DNA from: Candidatus Paceibacterota bacterium | Lineage (GTDB): Bacteria; Verrucomicrobiota; Verrucomicrobiia; Limisphaerales; UBA8199 | Assembly (NCBI GenBank): GCA_035452965.1 | Contig: DAOTCE010000006.1 | Coordinates: 1 to 64,000 of the forward strand | Direction of reading: 5' to 3' | Length of the DNA stretch: 64,000 bases | Part shown: piece by piece, positions 46,301-54,349 of the stretch | Position numbering within the stretch: position 1 is the first letter of the stretch | Layout of the letters: each line of letters begins with the position of its first letter | Notes under the pieces: model-generated | Databases searched by the model: none | Told to the model about the DNA's origin: nothing | Seen by the model: the letters and a program-made list of their open reading frames with translations, nothing else | Translations under genes and position numbers: made by a program

Positions 46301-47015
46301 GCATGTTGAAGTAAAGGTCCATCGTGCCCCCTGGGCCCGTGCCGGGCGAATTGTTGACACGGTTACTGCTGTACCAGCCGGGGCCCGAAGTAACGCCCCC
46401 CGTGTGCGCAAACCGATCGTTGCCGCTCCAAGTCCAGTACGCCTGCGACGGATTGCTCATTAGGTAGCGCCATTGGTACACATTCCCGAGGTACATGTAG
46501 CTCTCCGTGGACTTGCCCGCATAAACGGCGTCCAGTTCCGGGAAAAACCTGCCCATGTTGGCGATGGTATCCATGCCGCCGCCGCCGTCCGACCCGATTT
46601 CCAGCCAGTCGTCCCAGTTGTAGCTTGGAAAGGTACCGACCGTGTGTTCGGCATTGCCGGACCCAGCCTGATTCACGGCGGCGTTACCAGAGTAGCTACC
46701 CTCATAATTGGCCCAGTGATCTGCGCTGGTATCGCCATTGGCTCGTCTGGTAAAGCCGTGCCTGTAGGTGAGGTACATGTCACGGCCGGAAATGCATCCT
46801 CCGGTATACCAACGAATGCGGTCGGTCCCACTATTTCCCCACCCAAGGTGGAAATTTCCGCAATAAGCCTGGCCGGCGTAGTAGCTCCATGCTCCGGCAC
46901 TCCCGGAACGACTGCATGAATCGTACGGCCAGCCCGCATAGGCGAGCGGCGTGGAATTAGCCAGGAATCCCGCTGCGACCAGAACTCCTATTACCGTTTG
47001 TTCAAACTGGCTCAT
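43359..47015 (-). CDS. Large secreted protein with LamG/concanavalin-like and Fn3-like domains
   Basis: A 1218-residue exported protein from MSQFEQTVIGVLVAAGFLAN. The first ~600 residues are Trp-, Gly- and Asp-rich with no sure family; one part (TIRMWANGGSDAQLFWSSSV ... VDWNIVPDGQWHVYRVAL) looks like a carbohydrate-binding jelly roll. Residues ~680-840 form a LamG domain (MTVEFWAYPTSTAAWQRFID, AWHHYVCVLNSDGTVAMYRD, DEFAIYDRPLTQAEIQAHY). Then come Fn3-like repeats, the GTWYLHVKGYN module, and the C-terminal module GIPGCSYTVQRGT...AYYRLKYNP. No beta-strand repeats. It follows the 473-residue gene after 69 bp. Confidence 0.82.
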   Translation of the reverse strand: MSQFEQTVIGVLVAAGFLANSTPLAYAGWPYDSCSRSGSAGAWSYYAGQAYCGNFHLGWGNSGTDRIRWYTGGCISGRDMYLTYRHGFTRRANGDTSADHWANYEGSYSGNAAVNQAGSGNAEHTVGTFPSYNWDDWLEIGSDGGGGMDTIANMGRFFPELDAVYAGKSTESYMYLGNVYQWRYLMSNPSQAYWTWSGNDRFAHTGGVTSGPGWYSSNRVNNSPGTGPGGTMDLYFNMRPTVTGDYNEDFQMVRENVSWFGDKPTSNGNMRTWTRNSRKAPGATDGWDNGGKKKGETVRFSVAGTDSWGTGSSYSWDWDGATAQGWYGGNACSVAQEDANDRMAISVTGADPYCYSSGGLAINASTCRYLTIRMWANGGSDAQLFWSSSVGGWSGDRHVDWNIVPDGQWHVYRVALPASWSGTVYQVRLDPVGTGAANGQTVYVDWLRIHHVSDGLSGRIWLGTVHGTWDLYSASAMSWDAGNLCWYQDYTVAHNYPQTYYACARVVNDNAQESDNHDRRFGGSGGGTGYRSYKVLNTDPTASNSSFSGNEWSSDNTPDLQWTYSDTDSNPQSNYRVQVAPTSDFASPQLDSQFVAGSGTSCAPDSALGDGQWYYRVGVLDGLSQSSRNGTYTGGVTLGQAGGVTGDTCASFDGTDDHGVIPSFSDSFGSGMTVEFWAYPTSTAAWQRFIDFGNGPASENILIARSGTSSDLQFEVYNGTATGGSARAAGAIINNAWHHYVCVLNSDGTVAMYRDGTALAVVGKTVMPNVVSRTVNYIGRSNWSGDSYYAGHMDEFAIYDRPLTQAEIQAHYSARTTGTAYRDHILAHSPWAYYRLGESSGTTAYNINGGLGWSTGTPFRVDAAAPTPVSMTINAVTTDSITVTGAGSDAHSGVNASTGYNYSCAGQSDSGGKGTTHAWNGLTANTEYTGLKVSVSDQAVPTPNTAASAPQSRWTLSVPPGVGSVAPDNSSACVDSGVNWTAVGGFGAGKLQKYKYAWDQSATHTWDESETEWSSGTIQTTPTAAGTWYLHVKGYNGANVANGTYDYSVTANALPEVSSANRQRFQGSSLKIRISDLTPAPNTIQSVGNATGGTISMNTTYVFFLPTDLNALTSGSFSYTAANTYSCTKQATVNVPVVSATGQAQTIQIVGGKATVRLAGIPGCSYTVQRGTTVNFPDPVTDLLTTNLPTTGPGADGLFLFEETLGGKEAYYRLKYNP

Positions 47016-47084
47016 ACTCTTGGTCCTCCATCCGGAGCTTAGAACACTACAATAGACTTGTCGTGACATACTCTGACTCCTTCC

Positions 47085-48506
47085 TCATTTTGCTGGCGGT
47101 GCGGATTCGGCCGCCGCCGGCGGCAGAACATAAAAAGGCATTGTGACCGGCTCGGTGCGTTTTCCATCCGGCAGCAGGATCGAGAAGGCAACCAGCGCCT
47201 GCCCGACGGGAAACTCCTTGCCCACGGCCAATCGCCCCGAGTAAACGCCGTCACCCCCGGCTTCGTCTCCATGCTCGACGACGTCGCCAACGTCGTAGAG
47301 CGTCACGGCCCGCTCGCCACTCAGCGCCGCCTCGACGGCCGCCGCTACCGGCTCCATCGCCGGGTCCTTCCGGCTATTGCCGGCCACGCTGTTCCCTTGG
47401 CCGTTGCCGCCGCCATGAGTGTAAGCGGCGTAGATCACTGTGTTCGGCGCTCCGTTGGTCACAGGCATATTGTTTGCCGAGACCGGAGATGGCGTGCTGA
47501 GCGGCTGCTGCGGCACCAAGCCGTTCAGCGATACCACCGCTGCCTTCAGAACGCCATTTGTCCCTGGCAATTGGGTTGTCCTCTCGGCCTTGCCGACCGT
47601 CTGGCCGGGCTTGACCAGGTTCTCGGCCGCCACATGGAAGACCATCCGCACGCCTTCCCGATCCGTATAGCCCTCATGCCAACAGTCCATAATGGCCGGG
47701 CCCTCGCTCTGGCCCTTACCCGTCGTGAACTGCCATGAAGCCTCGCGCTCGCTCGCGAGGCCCGACATTGCCCTCACTCCCGCCTCCACCCGGACCTCGT
47801 ACGTCCGGTGCGGGTTCAACGGCACATCCGGCCGGAACACCACGCGCCGGCCCTGGATGCTGATCTTCCCCGGGAGCGGGCTGCCGCCGGACGCGGGCAC
47901 AACCCAAACGCTCTCCGCGGAGAGTGACGCAGGGTCCACTTCGGTGGTGAAGGCCATGGTGATCGGCGCGTTGATAGGTACCCGCTCATCATTGTGCCGC
48001 GGGTAGCGGGCAAAGACCTTCACCGGTGTCCCCGGCTGGCCGATTCGGGACACCGTGGCAAACCGCCAACTGAAAGTGTCCCCCAGCGCATTGCCCTTGG
48101 TGTCCCTGATGCTCGCAGCCAGATTAATCTGATACACCGTGTTCGCCTTCATTCGGAACAGCACGACCGCCGAATCCTCCTCTGGGAAGGCCACTCCCCC
48201 ATTCTCCATCTCGCCCAGCGGATGACCGTTAACCTGAACCGACTGCGTATTAATCGAGGAGCGGTCCACCGGGCTGCTGAACTTGACGATGATATTCTCC
48301 TCTACTGGCACAACTGCCGCTCCGTCTGCCGGCGAGGTGGACACGACCGAGAAGCCATCCTGTTGAGCCTGAACGGTCGCCGCGAACAGCACTGCCCATG
48401 CTCCCAACATTGCCAAGGCCACAGATCGGCCGGTACCCCGGGCGCAGGCTGCTGATTGACCTTTGGAACACGCGCCATTTCTCAAGCCTGTAATCGGGTG
48501 TTTCAT
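47085..48506 (-). CDS. Secreted protein with two Big_5-type Ig-like domains
   Basis: A 473-residue exported protein (MKHPITGLRNG; hydrophobic ALAMLGAWAVLFAATVQA). Two Ig-like domains of the SbsA/Big_5 type: STSPADGAAVVPVEENIIVK...SWRFAT (~55-165) and ARYPRHNDERVPINAPITMA...ASWQFTTG (~170-280). The C-terminal ~190 residues are unassigned but include GDVVEHGDEAGGDGVYSGRL, typical of the X-domain found beside such Ig folds. It lies upstream of the 1218-residue protein and is probably co-transcribed with it. The start at 48506 excludes a poor 47-residue extension. Confidence 0.78.
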   Translation of the reverse strand: MKHPITGLRNGACSKGQSAACARGTGRSVALAMLGAWAVLFAATVQAQQDGFSVVSTSPADGAAVVPVEENIIVKFSSPVDRSSINTQSVQVNGHPLGEMENGGVAFPEEDSAVVLFRMKANTVYQINLAASIRDTKGNALGDTFSWRFATVSRIGQPGTPVKVFARYPRHNDERVPINAPITMAFTTEVDPASLSAESVWVVPASGGSPLPGKISIQGRRVVFRPDVPLNPHRTYEVRVEAGVRAMSGLASEREASWQFTTGKGQSEGPAIMDCWHEGYTDREGVRMVFHVAAENLVKPGQTVGKAERTTQLPGTNGVLKAAVVSLNGLVPQQPLSTPSPVSANNMPVTNGAPNTVIYAAYTHGGGNGQGNSVAGNSRKDPAMEPVAAAVEAALSGERAVTLYDVGDVVEHGDEAGGDGVYSGRLAVGKEFPVGQALVAFSILLPDGKRTEPVTMPFYVLPPAAAESAPPAK

Positions 48507-48867
48507 ACACTTGACTTTTGTTGCGAGTTTCACAGGCTGCTGCGTTCTGTCGCAAATCTGCCCCGCGCACATCATCGAGTCGCTCAAGATCTGCCAAGTC
48601 AGGAGCGTTCTGTTTTCCGTCGCCAGCACGCCTGCAGGGTGTGCCAAAGCCTAGCCCATCGTCAAGAAAAACCTGAGCTGCCAAGGCCCGTCGGACTCAG
48701 GGACATCCAACCAAAGTGGAGCGCGGTTTGTGGGAAGCAGGGAACGCGTGTTCAAATCCACATGCGCGCCTGGAGCTATTCACCTTCAAGCGCCTGTGAG
48801 CTTGCTTGAAACCTCTCCTTATCCCAAACCACGGGCCACCTGCGTCAAACCTGTATTGCCCAGGGGC
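48507..48867. other. Gene-free interval
   Basis: About 360 bp between the purD stop and the 473-residue gene start, both minus strand. Promoter region for the secreted-protein pair. Nothing else is recognised. Confidence 0.4.
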
Positions 48868-50160
48868 TCAGACCAGGGCCTTGGCGCCTATGTCGCGGCG
48901 GTAATGGGCGCCATCGAAGCGAATCATGTCCACAGCCGCGTAGGCGGCATCGCGTGCGCTCTTCAGGTCTTTTGCCCAGGCGGTGACGCCGAGAACGCGG
49001 CCGCCGTTGGTAACGATGTGGTCCCCTGCCCCGGCCGTGCCGGCGTGGAAGACTTTTGTGTTTGGCAGCCGGGCCGCCTGGTCGAGGCCGCGGATGGGTT
49101 TGGCCTTCTCGTAGCTGCCGGGGTAACCGCCGGAGGCCATCACGACGCAGACCGAGGGCATCGGGCTCCATTTAAGTTCCGATTGCCCGAGGGTGCCATC
49201 TATGCTCGCCGTGAGAAGTTCCACGAGGTCGTCCTGCATTCGGGTCAAATAAACCTGGGTCTCGGGATCGCCGAAACGCGCGTTGAACTCCAGCACTTTC
49301 GGCCCGGCCTGGGTAAGCATGAGGCCGGGATATAGGATGCCATGAAAATCAATGCCCTCGGCGGCGCATCCGCGGAGCCAGGGATCGAGGATGCTGCGGC
49401 CGACGGCGGCCAGCTCGGGCTGGGTTAGGAACGGCACGGGGGAATAGGCGCCCATGCCGCCGGTGTTGAGGCCGCGGTCACCGTCAAGGGCGCGCTTGTG
49501 GTCCTGAGCGGTGGGGAAGAGTTTCGCGGTCTTGCCGTCACAGAGGGCGTGCAGGGAGATTTCCATGCCGTCGAGGAGTTCCTGGATGACCAGGTTCGCG
49601 CCAGCACTGCCGAAGGCCCGCTTGACGAGAACATCTTCGATTGCACGGTCAGCTTGAGCCATGTCGCGGCAAATAAGAACGCCTTTCCCAAGGGCGAGGC
49701 CATCGGCTTTGACAGCGCAGCGTCCGCCGAGAGAAGCAGCAAAGCGAGAGGCGGCGGCGGCATCCTCGAAGCAGCCGGCGCGGGCGGTGGGGATACCATA
49801 TTTATCCATGAACTGCTGCGAGAAGACTTTGGAGGACTCGAAGCGGGCGGCGTTCTGGTTCGGCCCCCAGATGCGGCGGCCGTCCTTCTGCCAGAGGTCC
49901 ACGATGCCCAGGGCGAGGGGGTTGTCCGGCCCAACAACCGTAAGATCGGGCCGATGCTCCTGCGCGAAAGCCCGCAAGCCGGCCAAATCTTCAGCCGCCA
50001 ATTTCACGCACTGTGCGGCGCCGCCGCCATTGGCGAGCCGTTCCTGGGCAATGCCGGCATTGCCAGGGGCGCACCAAAGCTGCGTGACGTGGGGCGACTG
50101 GGCCAGTTTCCAGACCAGCGCATGTTCGCGACCGCCGGAGCCGATGACGAGCAGTTTCAT
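48868..50160 (-). CDS. purD: Phosphoribosylamine-glycine ligase
   Basis: Joins glycine to phosphoribosylamine with ATP, step two of de novo purine synthesis. The 430-residue ATP-grasp enzyme starts MKLLVIGSGGREHALVWKLA and shows the family pieces RRIWGPNQNAARFESSK, AVKADGLALGKGV, FPTAQDHKRALDGDRGLNTG with GMGAYSP, and EFNARFGDPETQ near the end of the grasp domain. Length is typical. It stands ~120 bp from the divergent FKBP gene. purM is close by but separated by FKBP, so they are not in one operon. Confidence 0.97.
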   Translation of the reverse strand: MKLLVIGSGGREHALVWKLAQSPHVTQLWCAPGNAGIAQERLANGGGAAQCVKLAAEDLAGLRAFAQEHRPDLTVVGPDNPLALGIVDLWQKDGRRIWGPNQNAARFESSKVFSQQFMDKYGIPTARAGCFEDAAAASRFAASLGGRCAVKADGLALGKGVLICRDMAQADRAIEDVLVKRAFGSAGANLVIQELLDGMEISLHALCDGKTAKLFPTAQDHKRALDGDRGLNTGGMGAYSPVPFLTQPELAAVGRSILDPWLRGCAAEGIDFHGILYPGLMLTQAGPKVLEFNARFGDPETQVYLTRMQDDLVELLTASIDGTLGQSELKWSPMPSVCVVMASGGYPGSYEKAKPIRGLDQAARLPNTKVFHAGTAGAGDHIVTNGGRVLGVTAWAKDLKSARDAAYAAVDMIRFDGAHYRRDIGAKALV

Positions 50161-50281
50161 GGGGGCGATTGAAGCAGGAACTGGCCCGGGCGCAAAAGCA
50201 TTTTGCTAATATTACTGCTGGACATTTGGCGGCGTTAGTGTAAACGAAATCCCGCTGAACGAACTACCTCATCGAACAATT

Positions 50282-51205
50282 ATGAAGACTGGATTGAAAC
50301 TGGTTTTGGGTATCGGGTGCGGACTCGCGCTGCTGCAGGTTTCCATGGCGGCCCAGGACAAGCCGGCCGCGACAGGCACCAATACCAACGCGCCGAAGCT
50401 TTCCCCCCAGGAGCAGAAGGAGAAGTGGAGCTACGCCATCGGCATGAACATTGGCACCAGCATGAAGCGCGGCGCGGTTGACCTGGACGTGGACACGATG
50501 GCCGCTGCGATCAAAGACGTGCTGGCCGGCCGCAACCTGAAGATGACGGACCAGGAGGCGCAGGAAGCCTGGCGTTCGTACCAGATGGAATCCCGCACCA
50601 AGCAGGAGGAAGTGCGGAAGCAGCAAGGAGAGAAAAACAAGAAGGAAGGGGAAGCTTTCCTGGGCGAGAACAAGAAGAAGCCAGGCGTCAAGACTCACAC
50701 CGTAACGCTGCCGGACGGGACGAAGGCCGAGATGCAATACAAGGTCATCACCGAGGGCACGGGCGCCATTCCCAGGACCAACGATACCGTCTCCGTGAAT
50801 TACCGAGGCACCTTCATCAACGGCAAGGAGTTTGACAGTTCGGCCAAGCATGGAAACCAGCCCGCCAAATTCCCCGTCAACCGCGTCGTGCGCGGCTGGA
50901 CCGAGGCGCTGCAAATGATGAAGACCGGGGCGAAATGGGAGCTGTACTTGCCGTCGAGCCTGGCTTATGGCGATCAAGGCCATGGACCGGGCATCGAACC
51001 GGGGTCAACCCTGATCTTCGAGATGGAGTTGGTCGGAACCGAAACCCCAGCCCCGCCGCCGCCTCCCGCCCCGCTCACCAGCGACATCATCCGCGTGCCT
51101 TCACAGGAGGAGCTCAAGAAGGGCGCCAAGATCGAGGTCATCAAACCCGAGGACCTCGAGAAGTACACGAACGCCGCCGCTCAGAAGGCCGAGAAGAAGA
51201 AGTAG
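50282..51205 (+). CDS. Exported FKBP-type peptidyl-prolyl isomerase
   Basis: A 307-residue foldase. Signal peptide LVLGIGCGLALLQVSMA. Residues ~40-130 form the helical dimerisation arm of Mip/FkpA proteins (SYAIGMNIGTSMKRG, KKEGEAFLGENKKKPGV). The FKBP domain spans ~150-255: DTVSVNYRGTFINGKEFDSS, ALQMMKTGAKWELYLPSSLA and YGDQGHGPGIEPGSTLIFEM. A Pro-rich linker and a charged tail (EELKKGAKIEVIKPEDLEKY) follow. Acts on proline bonds of exported proteins. It ends five bases before the convergent purM stop. Confidence 0.94.
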   Translation: MKTGLKLVLGIGCGLALLQVSMAAQDKPAATGTNTNAPKLSPQEQKEKWSYAIGMNIGTSMKRGAVDLDVDTMAAAIKDVLAGRNLKMTDQEAQEAWRSYQMESRTKQEEVRKQQGEKNKKEGEAFLGENKKKPGVKTHTVTLPDGTKAEMQYKVITEGTGAIPRTNDTVSVNYRGTFINGKEFDSSAKHGNQPAKFPVNRVVRGWTEALQMMKTGAKWELYLPSSLAYGDQGHGPGIEPGSTLIFEMELVGTETPAPPPPPAPLTSDIIRVPSQEELKKGAKIEVIKPEDLEKYTNAAAQKAEKKK

Positions 51206-51210
51206 CGCGG

Positions 51211-52254
51211 TCAGACGACCCGCACAACTCCCCTGCCCTTCACCACCTGGCCAATCAGCCAGGCTTTCCGTCCGCGCGCACGGATGGCCTTCATGATTTG
51301 ATCGGCCTTGCCTGCCGCAACCAGCAGGACCATGCCGACGCCCATGTTGAATACTTGATATAGCTCGGCCTCCGGCACACCGCCCTTGGCCTGTATCAGC
51401 TTGTAGATCGGCAGCATTTCCCAGGTTCCTTTGCGGATGATTACGTCACATCCAGCGGGTAAGACACGGGGAATGTTGTCCACGAAACCGCCGCCGGTGA
51501 TATGCGCAAGCCCTTTGATGGCCGCCCCGGCCTTGAACTTCCGCAGCAGCACTTGAATGAGCGGGCCGTAGCTGACATGCACTTTGAGCAGTTCGCGGCC
51601 GATGGTGTTGCGCAACTCGGGCAGGTAGGTATCGGGCTTGAGCCGCATCCGCTCGAAGAAGATTTTGCGGGCCAGGGAATAGCCGTTCGTGTGCAAGCCG
51701 CTGGAGGCCAGGCCGATGACCGCATCGCCCGGTCGGATGGCTTGGCCATCGAGCATCCGGGACTTCTCAACCACACCGACGATGGTGCCGCTCACGTCAT
51801 ATTCGCCCGCTGCGTAAAACCCGGGCATCTGCGCCGTCTCCCCTCCGATGAGCGCACAGTGATTCTCCGCGCACGCCTTGGCAAAGCCTTTGAGGATATC
51901 CCGGAACACGCGTGGCTCCAGCTTGCCAGTGCCCAGGTAATCCAGGAAGAAGAGCGGCTCCGCCCCGAGAACCGCGATGTCATTGACGCAGTGGTTGACC
52001 AGGTCCTGGCCGATGGTGTGGTGGCAGTCCAATGCAAAAGCCAGCTTAAGCTTGGTGCCGACGCCATCTACGCTGGAGACCAGCACCGGCTGGCGGTATT
52101 TGCGCACATCCAGCGCAAAGAGACCTCCGAAGCCGCCCACCTTGCCGAGCACCTCGGGCCGATGAGTTGCCCGGAGCATTCGGGGCAAGGCGGCCTTTAC
52201 TCGGTTGCCCAGGTCAATATCCACACCCGCGCGGGCGTATGCCTTCTGTTTCAT
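51211..52254 (-). CDS. purM: Phosphoribosylformylglycinamidine cyclo-ligase
   Basis: Closes the imidazole ring to give AIR, step five of purine synthesis. The 347-residue protein starts MKQKAYARAGVDIDLGNRVK, the substrate loop of the family; further marks are VSSVDGVGTKLKLAF, GQDLVNHCVNDIAVLGAEPL with FFLDYL, ALIGGETAQMPGFY and GLAHITGGGFVDNIPRVLP. The open frame extends to 52764, but its extra N-terminus is not protein-like. Large antisense frames over this gene are shadows. It is tail-to-tail with the FKBP gene. Confidence 0.97.
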   Translation of the reverse strand: MKQKAYARAGVDIDLGNRVKAALPRMLRATHRPEVLGKVGGFGGLFALDVRKYRQPVLVSSVDGVGTKLKLAFALDCHHTIGQDLVNHCVNDIAVLGAEPLFFLDYLGTGKLEPRVFRDILKGFAKACAENHCALIGGETAQMPGFYAAGEYDVSGTIVGVVEKSRMLDGQAIRPGDAVIGLASSGLHTNGYSLARKIFFERMRLKPDTYLPELRNTIGRELLKVHVSYGPLIQVLLRKFKAGAAIKGLAHITGGGFVDNIPRVLPAGCDVIIRKGTWEMLPIYKLIQAKGGVPEAELYQVFNMGVGMVLLVAAGKADQIMKAIRARGRKAWLIGQVVKGRGVVRVV

Positions 52255-52409
52255 CGGCGGGAAGGTAGCGGGTGCGGGCCCGCATTCCAAGCTCAAGGAG
52301 TACCCATCCGAAACTCCTGCCCCATTTGCCGCATGAGAAGAACCCCTGATTTGAGGACCACGCGGCGTCGGCGCCAACAAATGCCAACAGATGGACGCGA
52401 GGCTAAGGG

Positions 52410-53684
52410 CTATTCGGGCAAAGGCTGGTCCTTGGTCTCGGGCGCCAGCCAAATGAGCGCCAACCCCAGCAGGTAGATGAGCGTCACGGTCGCACCGGCC
52501 CTGGCATAGCTGCCTCCATAGGCGGCGACCAGTTGCCCTTGCGTCAATGCCCCCGCAGCCGCGAGGATGCGGCCGGCGTTGTAGCATAACCCCTGGCCAG
52601 TCGCGCGCACGCGAGTGGGGAAGAGCTCCGGGAGATAAAGCGGCAGCCAGCCATAGAAGGCCGCCGTGGTCGCTCCGACCAATGTGACCATCACCAGAAA
52701 GGCCGCGCCATAGTGGTTCACGCTGCGGAAAAGCCATCCGCACAGCAGCAATGACAGCAGGCACAAGGCAAAATACGCCGGCCGGCGCCCAATGCGCCCG
52801 GCAGCCAGCGCACCAAACAACGAGCCAACAATGGCGCCGGCGCTGACTAGAATCTGCGCCATGGCCTTGGCCGTGGGCACATTGCCTCCGGTCATTTGGT
52901 CAGCCCACAGCGGCAGCCACTGCACCGAACCCCAGGTCCCGATCAAGGCTATCGAAGCCAAGGCGATTCCCAGCAGCGTTTTGGCCAGCAACCCGGAGGA
53001 TACGATTTCCCGGACTGGACGCGCCGCAGCCCGCCGAACGGCGGCGCGCCAGCGTTCGGATTCGGGCACGAACAACTGTACGGCCAACGCCAGAAAGGCC
53101 GGTGCCGCGCCGGCGATCATGATCCAGCGCCACGATTCCCGGGTGACGTCAAAGCACAGACCCAGCAAGGCAATCAGCAAGTACCCCGCGTTGGACGCCA
53201 TGCCGATGACCCCTGCCAGCAGCGCGCGTTTGCCTGGCGGCCAAGCCTCCATCACGAGCGCCACACCCAGCGACCACTCCCCGCCCATGCCAAATGCGGC
53301 GATGAAACGCAAGACGCCCAAGTGCCAGGGTTGCTGCGCGAAGTAGCACAAGCCCGTGAAGATAGAGTAAGTGAGGATGCTCAAGGTCATGGCGCGGACC
53401 CGACCCAGGCGGTCCCCCAGCCAGCCGAACCCAAGCCCGCCAGCTGCCGCGCCCACGAGGAACAGGGCGGTGATGCGCCCCATCCATACGCCCACGAATT
53501 GGTCCTGGCCCAATTCCGAGACCGGGAGCATGCTTTGCAACGCCGGCCGCGCCACGAGCGGAAAGATACCCATCTCCACACCGTCAAACATCCAGCCCAG
53601 GAATGCCGCAGCCAGCACGAGCCATTGGGCGCGGGTGGTGCCGCCCCCGCCCGGGGCCGCTGCACTGGTTGCGGAAGCGATCAT
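52410..53684 (-). CDS. MFS transporter (metabolite:proton symporter type)
   Basis: A 424-residue inner-membrane transporter with 12 predicted helices. The first helix is LVLAAAFLGWMFDGVEMGIF, with the D-G pair typical of the aromatic-acid/sialate symporter branch. The loop GWLGDRLGRVRAMTLS is motif A, RFIAAFGMGGEWSLGVALVM the GMGGE motif after helix 4, and LPELFPTRVRATGQGLCYN the matching second-half loop. The substrate is not shown; family members take organic acids, sialate or sugars. It is 155 bp from purM in the same direction, with no obvious link. Confidence 0.9.
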   Translation of the reverse strand: MIASATSAAAPGGGGTTRAQWLVLAAAFLGWMFDGVEMGIFPLVARPALQSMLPVSELGQDQFVGVWMGRITALFLVGAAAGGLGFGWLGDRLGRVRAMTLSILTYSIFTGLCYFAQQPWHLGVLRFIAAFGMGGEWSLGVALVMEAWPPGKRALLAGVIGMASNAGYLLIALLGLCFDVTRESWRWIMIAGAAPAFLALAVQLFVPESERWRAAVRRAAARPVREIVSSGLLAKTLLGIALASIALIGTWGSVQWLPLWADQMTGGNVPTAKAMAQILVSAGAIVGSLFGALAAGRIGRRPAYFALCLLSLLLCGWLFRSVNHYGAAFLVMVTLVGATTAAFYGWLPLYLPELFPTRVRATGQGLCYNAGRILAAAGALTQGQLVAAYGGSYARAGATVTLIYLLGLALIWLAPETKDQPLPE

Positions 53685-53779
53685 AGCTTATGTGTGCGGG
53701 TCTTACCCGGCGATGGGGCGAACGGGTAACACAACCGGACCGCCACAGCAATGCTCAATCGCGGACCCCCGCAACTCTT

Positions 53780-53891
53780 CAGGGCGTATGCATGAAACCC
53801 CGGACGGAGCGCGGGCAGTCCTGTCCGCCTGCCGGATTGTGGGCAAGACGGGCGGACAGGAATGTCCGCGCTCCTTCATGCATACGCCCTG
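53780..53891. repeat. Nested inverted-repeat element 2
   Basis: Outer arms CAGGGCGTATGCATGAA (53780-53796) and TTCATGCATACGCCCTG (53875-53891) are a perfect 17 bp pair. Inner arms of 24 bp (53806-53829 and 53851-53874) match with two mismatches; the right one reads GGCGGACAGGAATGTCCGCG then CTCC. The outermost CAGGGCGT/ACGCCCTG equals that of element 1 at 26982/27125, but the rest of the sequence differs. Confidence 0.82.
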
Positions 53892-53976
53892 CGGGAGAGC
53901 TTCGTGAGGCATGCGCGGCACGACGCTTCAGCAGGCAGACCTGCCAAAAGTGGCAATGGTGGGGGGTGGATGGTGG

Positions 53977-54021
53977 CGGGACGGCTACTGGATGGCCACG
54001 AGACGGCCACTAGATGGCCGG
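53977..54021. repeat. Array related to the 11-bp tandem units
   Basis: Reads CGGGACGGCTACTGGATGGC, CACGAGACGGCCACTAGATG and GCCGG. In reverse complement it gives CCGGCCATCTAGTGGCCGTC and so on, closely following 33861-33914. Units are imperfect here. Confidence 0.65.
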
Positions 54022-54117
54022 GAGGTCACGGGAAGCGGTGACTTCCGCAGAAACGGCGCAAAAGGGCGGTTGAATTGTTTGGTATCACCGCACGATTGTG
54101 TGGTAAAGGCGCGCGTC

Positions 54118-54264
54118 ATGAGCGCGCTGGCGGAATTGCTCGGGTCAAAGGTGAAGGCGGAAGTGTTCCGGCTGCTGTTCGGGGCGGGAGAAGGACGGCT
54201 GCACCTGCGGGAGCTGGCCCGGCAACGGCACGGGATGGTCGAGCCGCTGGGTGGCAGCGCGTAG
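54118..54264 (+). pseudogene. Truncated winged-helix regulator
   Basis: A 48-residue frame, MSALAELLGSKVKAEVFRLL then GEGRLHLRELARQ, matches the start of small ArsR/nucleotidyltransferase-linked winged-helix proteins, where a second helix and a wing should follow ('sgla..tv..eL..L...glv'). Here the frame turns to RHGMVEPLGGSA and stops. A frameshift or insertion near 54228 is likely, because the expected recognition helix is absent. It stops 85 bp before the LysM protein. Confidence 0.55.
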
Positions 54265-54349
54265 GCAGGAAGCTGCCGGAGGCGCGCGGGCAACTTTTCC
54301 CGTCTCACTTTTTAATTGCAGTAGCTGCAATTTGCGAATAAATACCATT

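Larger units (their letters stand above)
53685..54117. other. Gene-free interval with repeats
   Basis: Contains the second nested inverted-repeat element (53780-53891) and an array related to the 11-bp tandem units (53977-54021). No gene is supported between the MFS transporter and the truncated HTH gene. Confidence 0.6.

Noticed and set aside
48740..48780. T-loop-like string GTTCAAATCCA
   Set aside because: Only three flanking bases pair and no tRNA cloverleaf fits the surrounding sequence.
51502..52476. 324-codon plus-strand open frame opposite purM
   Set aside because: purM is unmistakable on the other strand, and this frame has no domain or signal.
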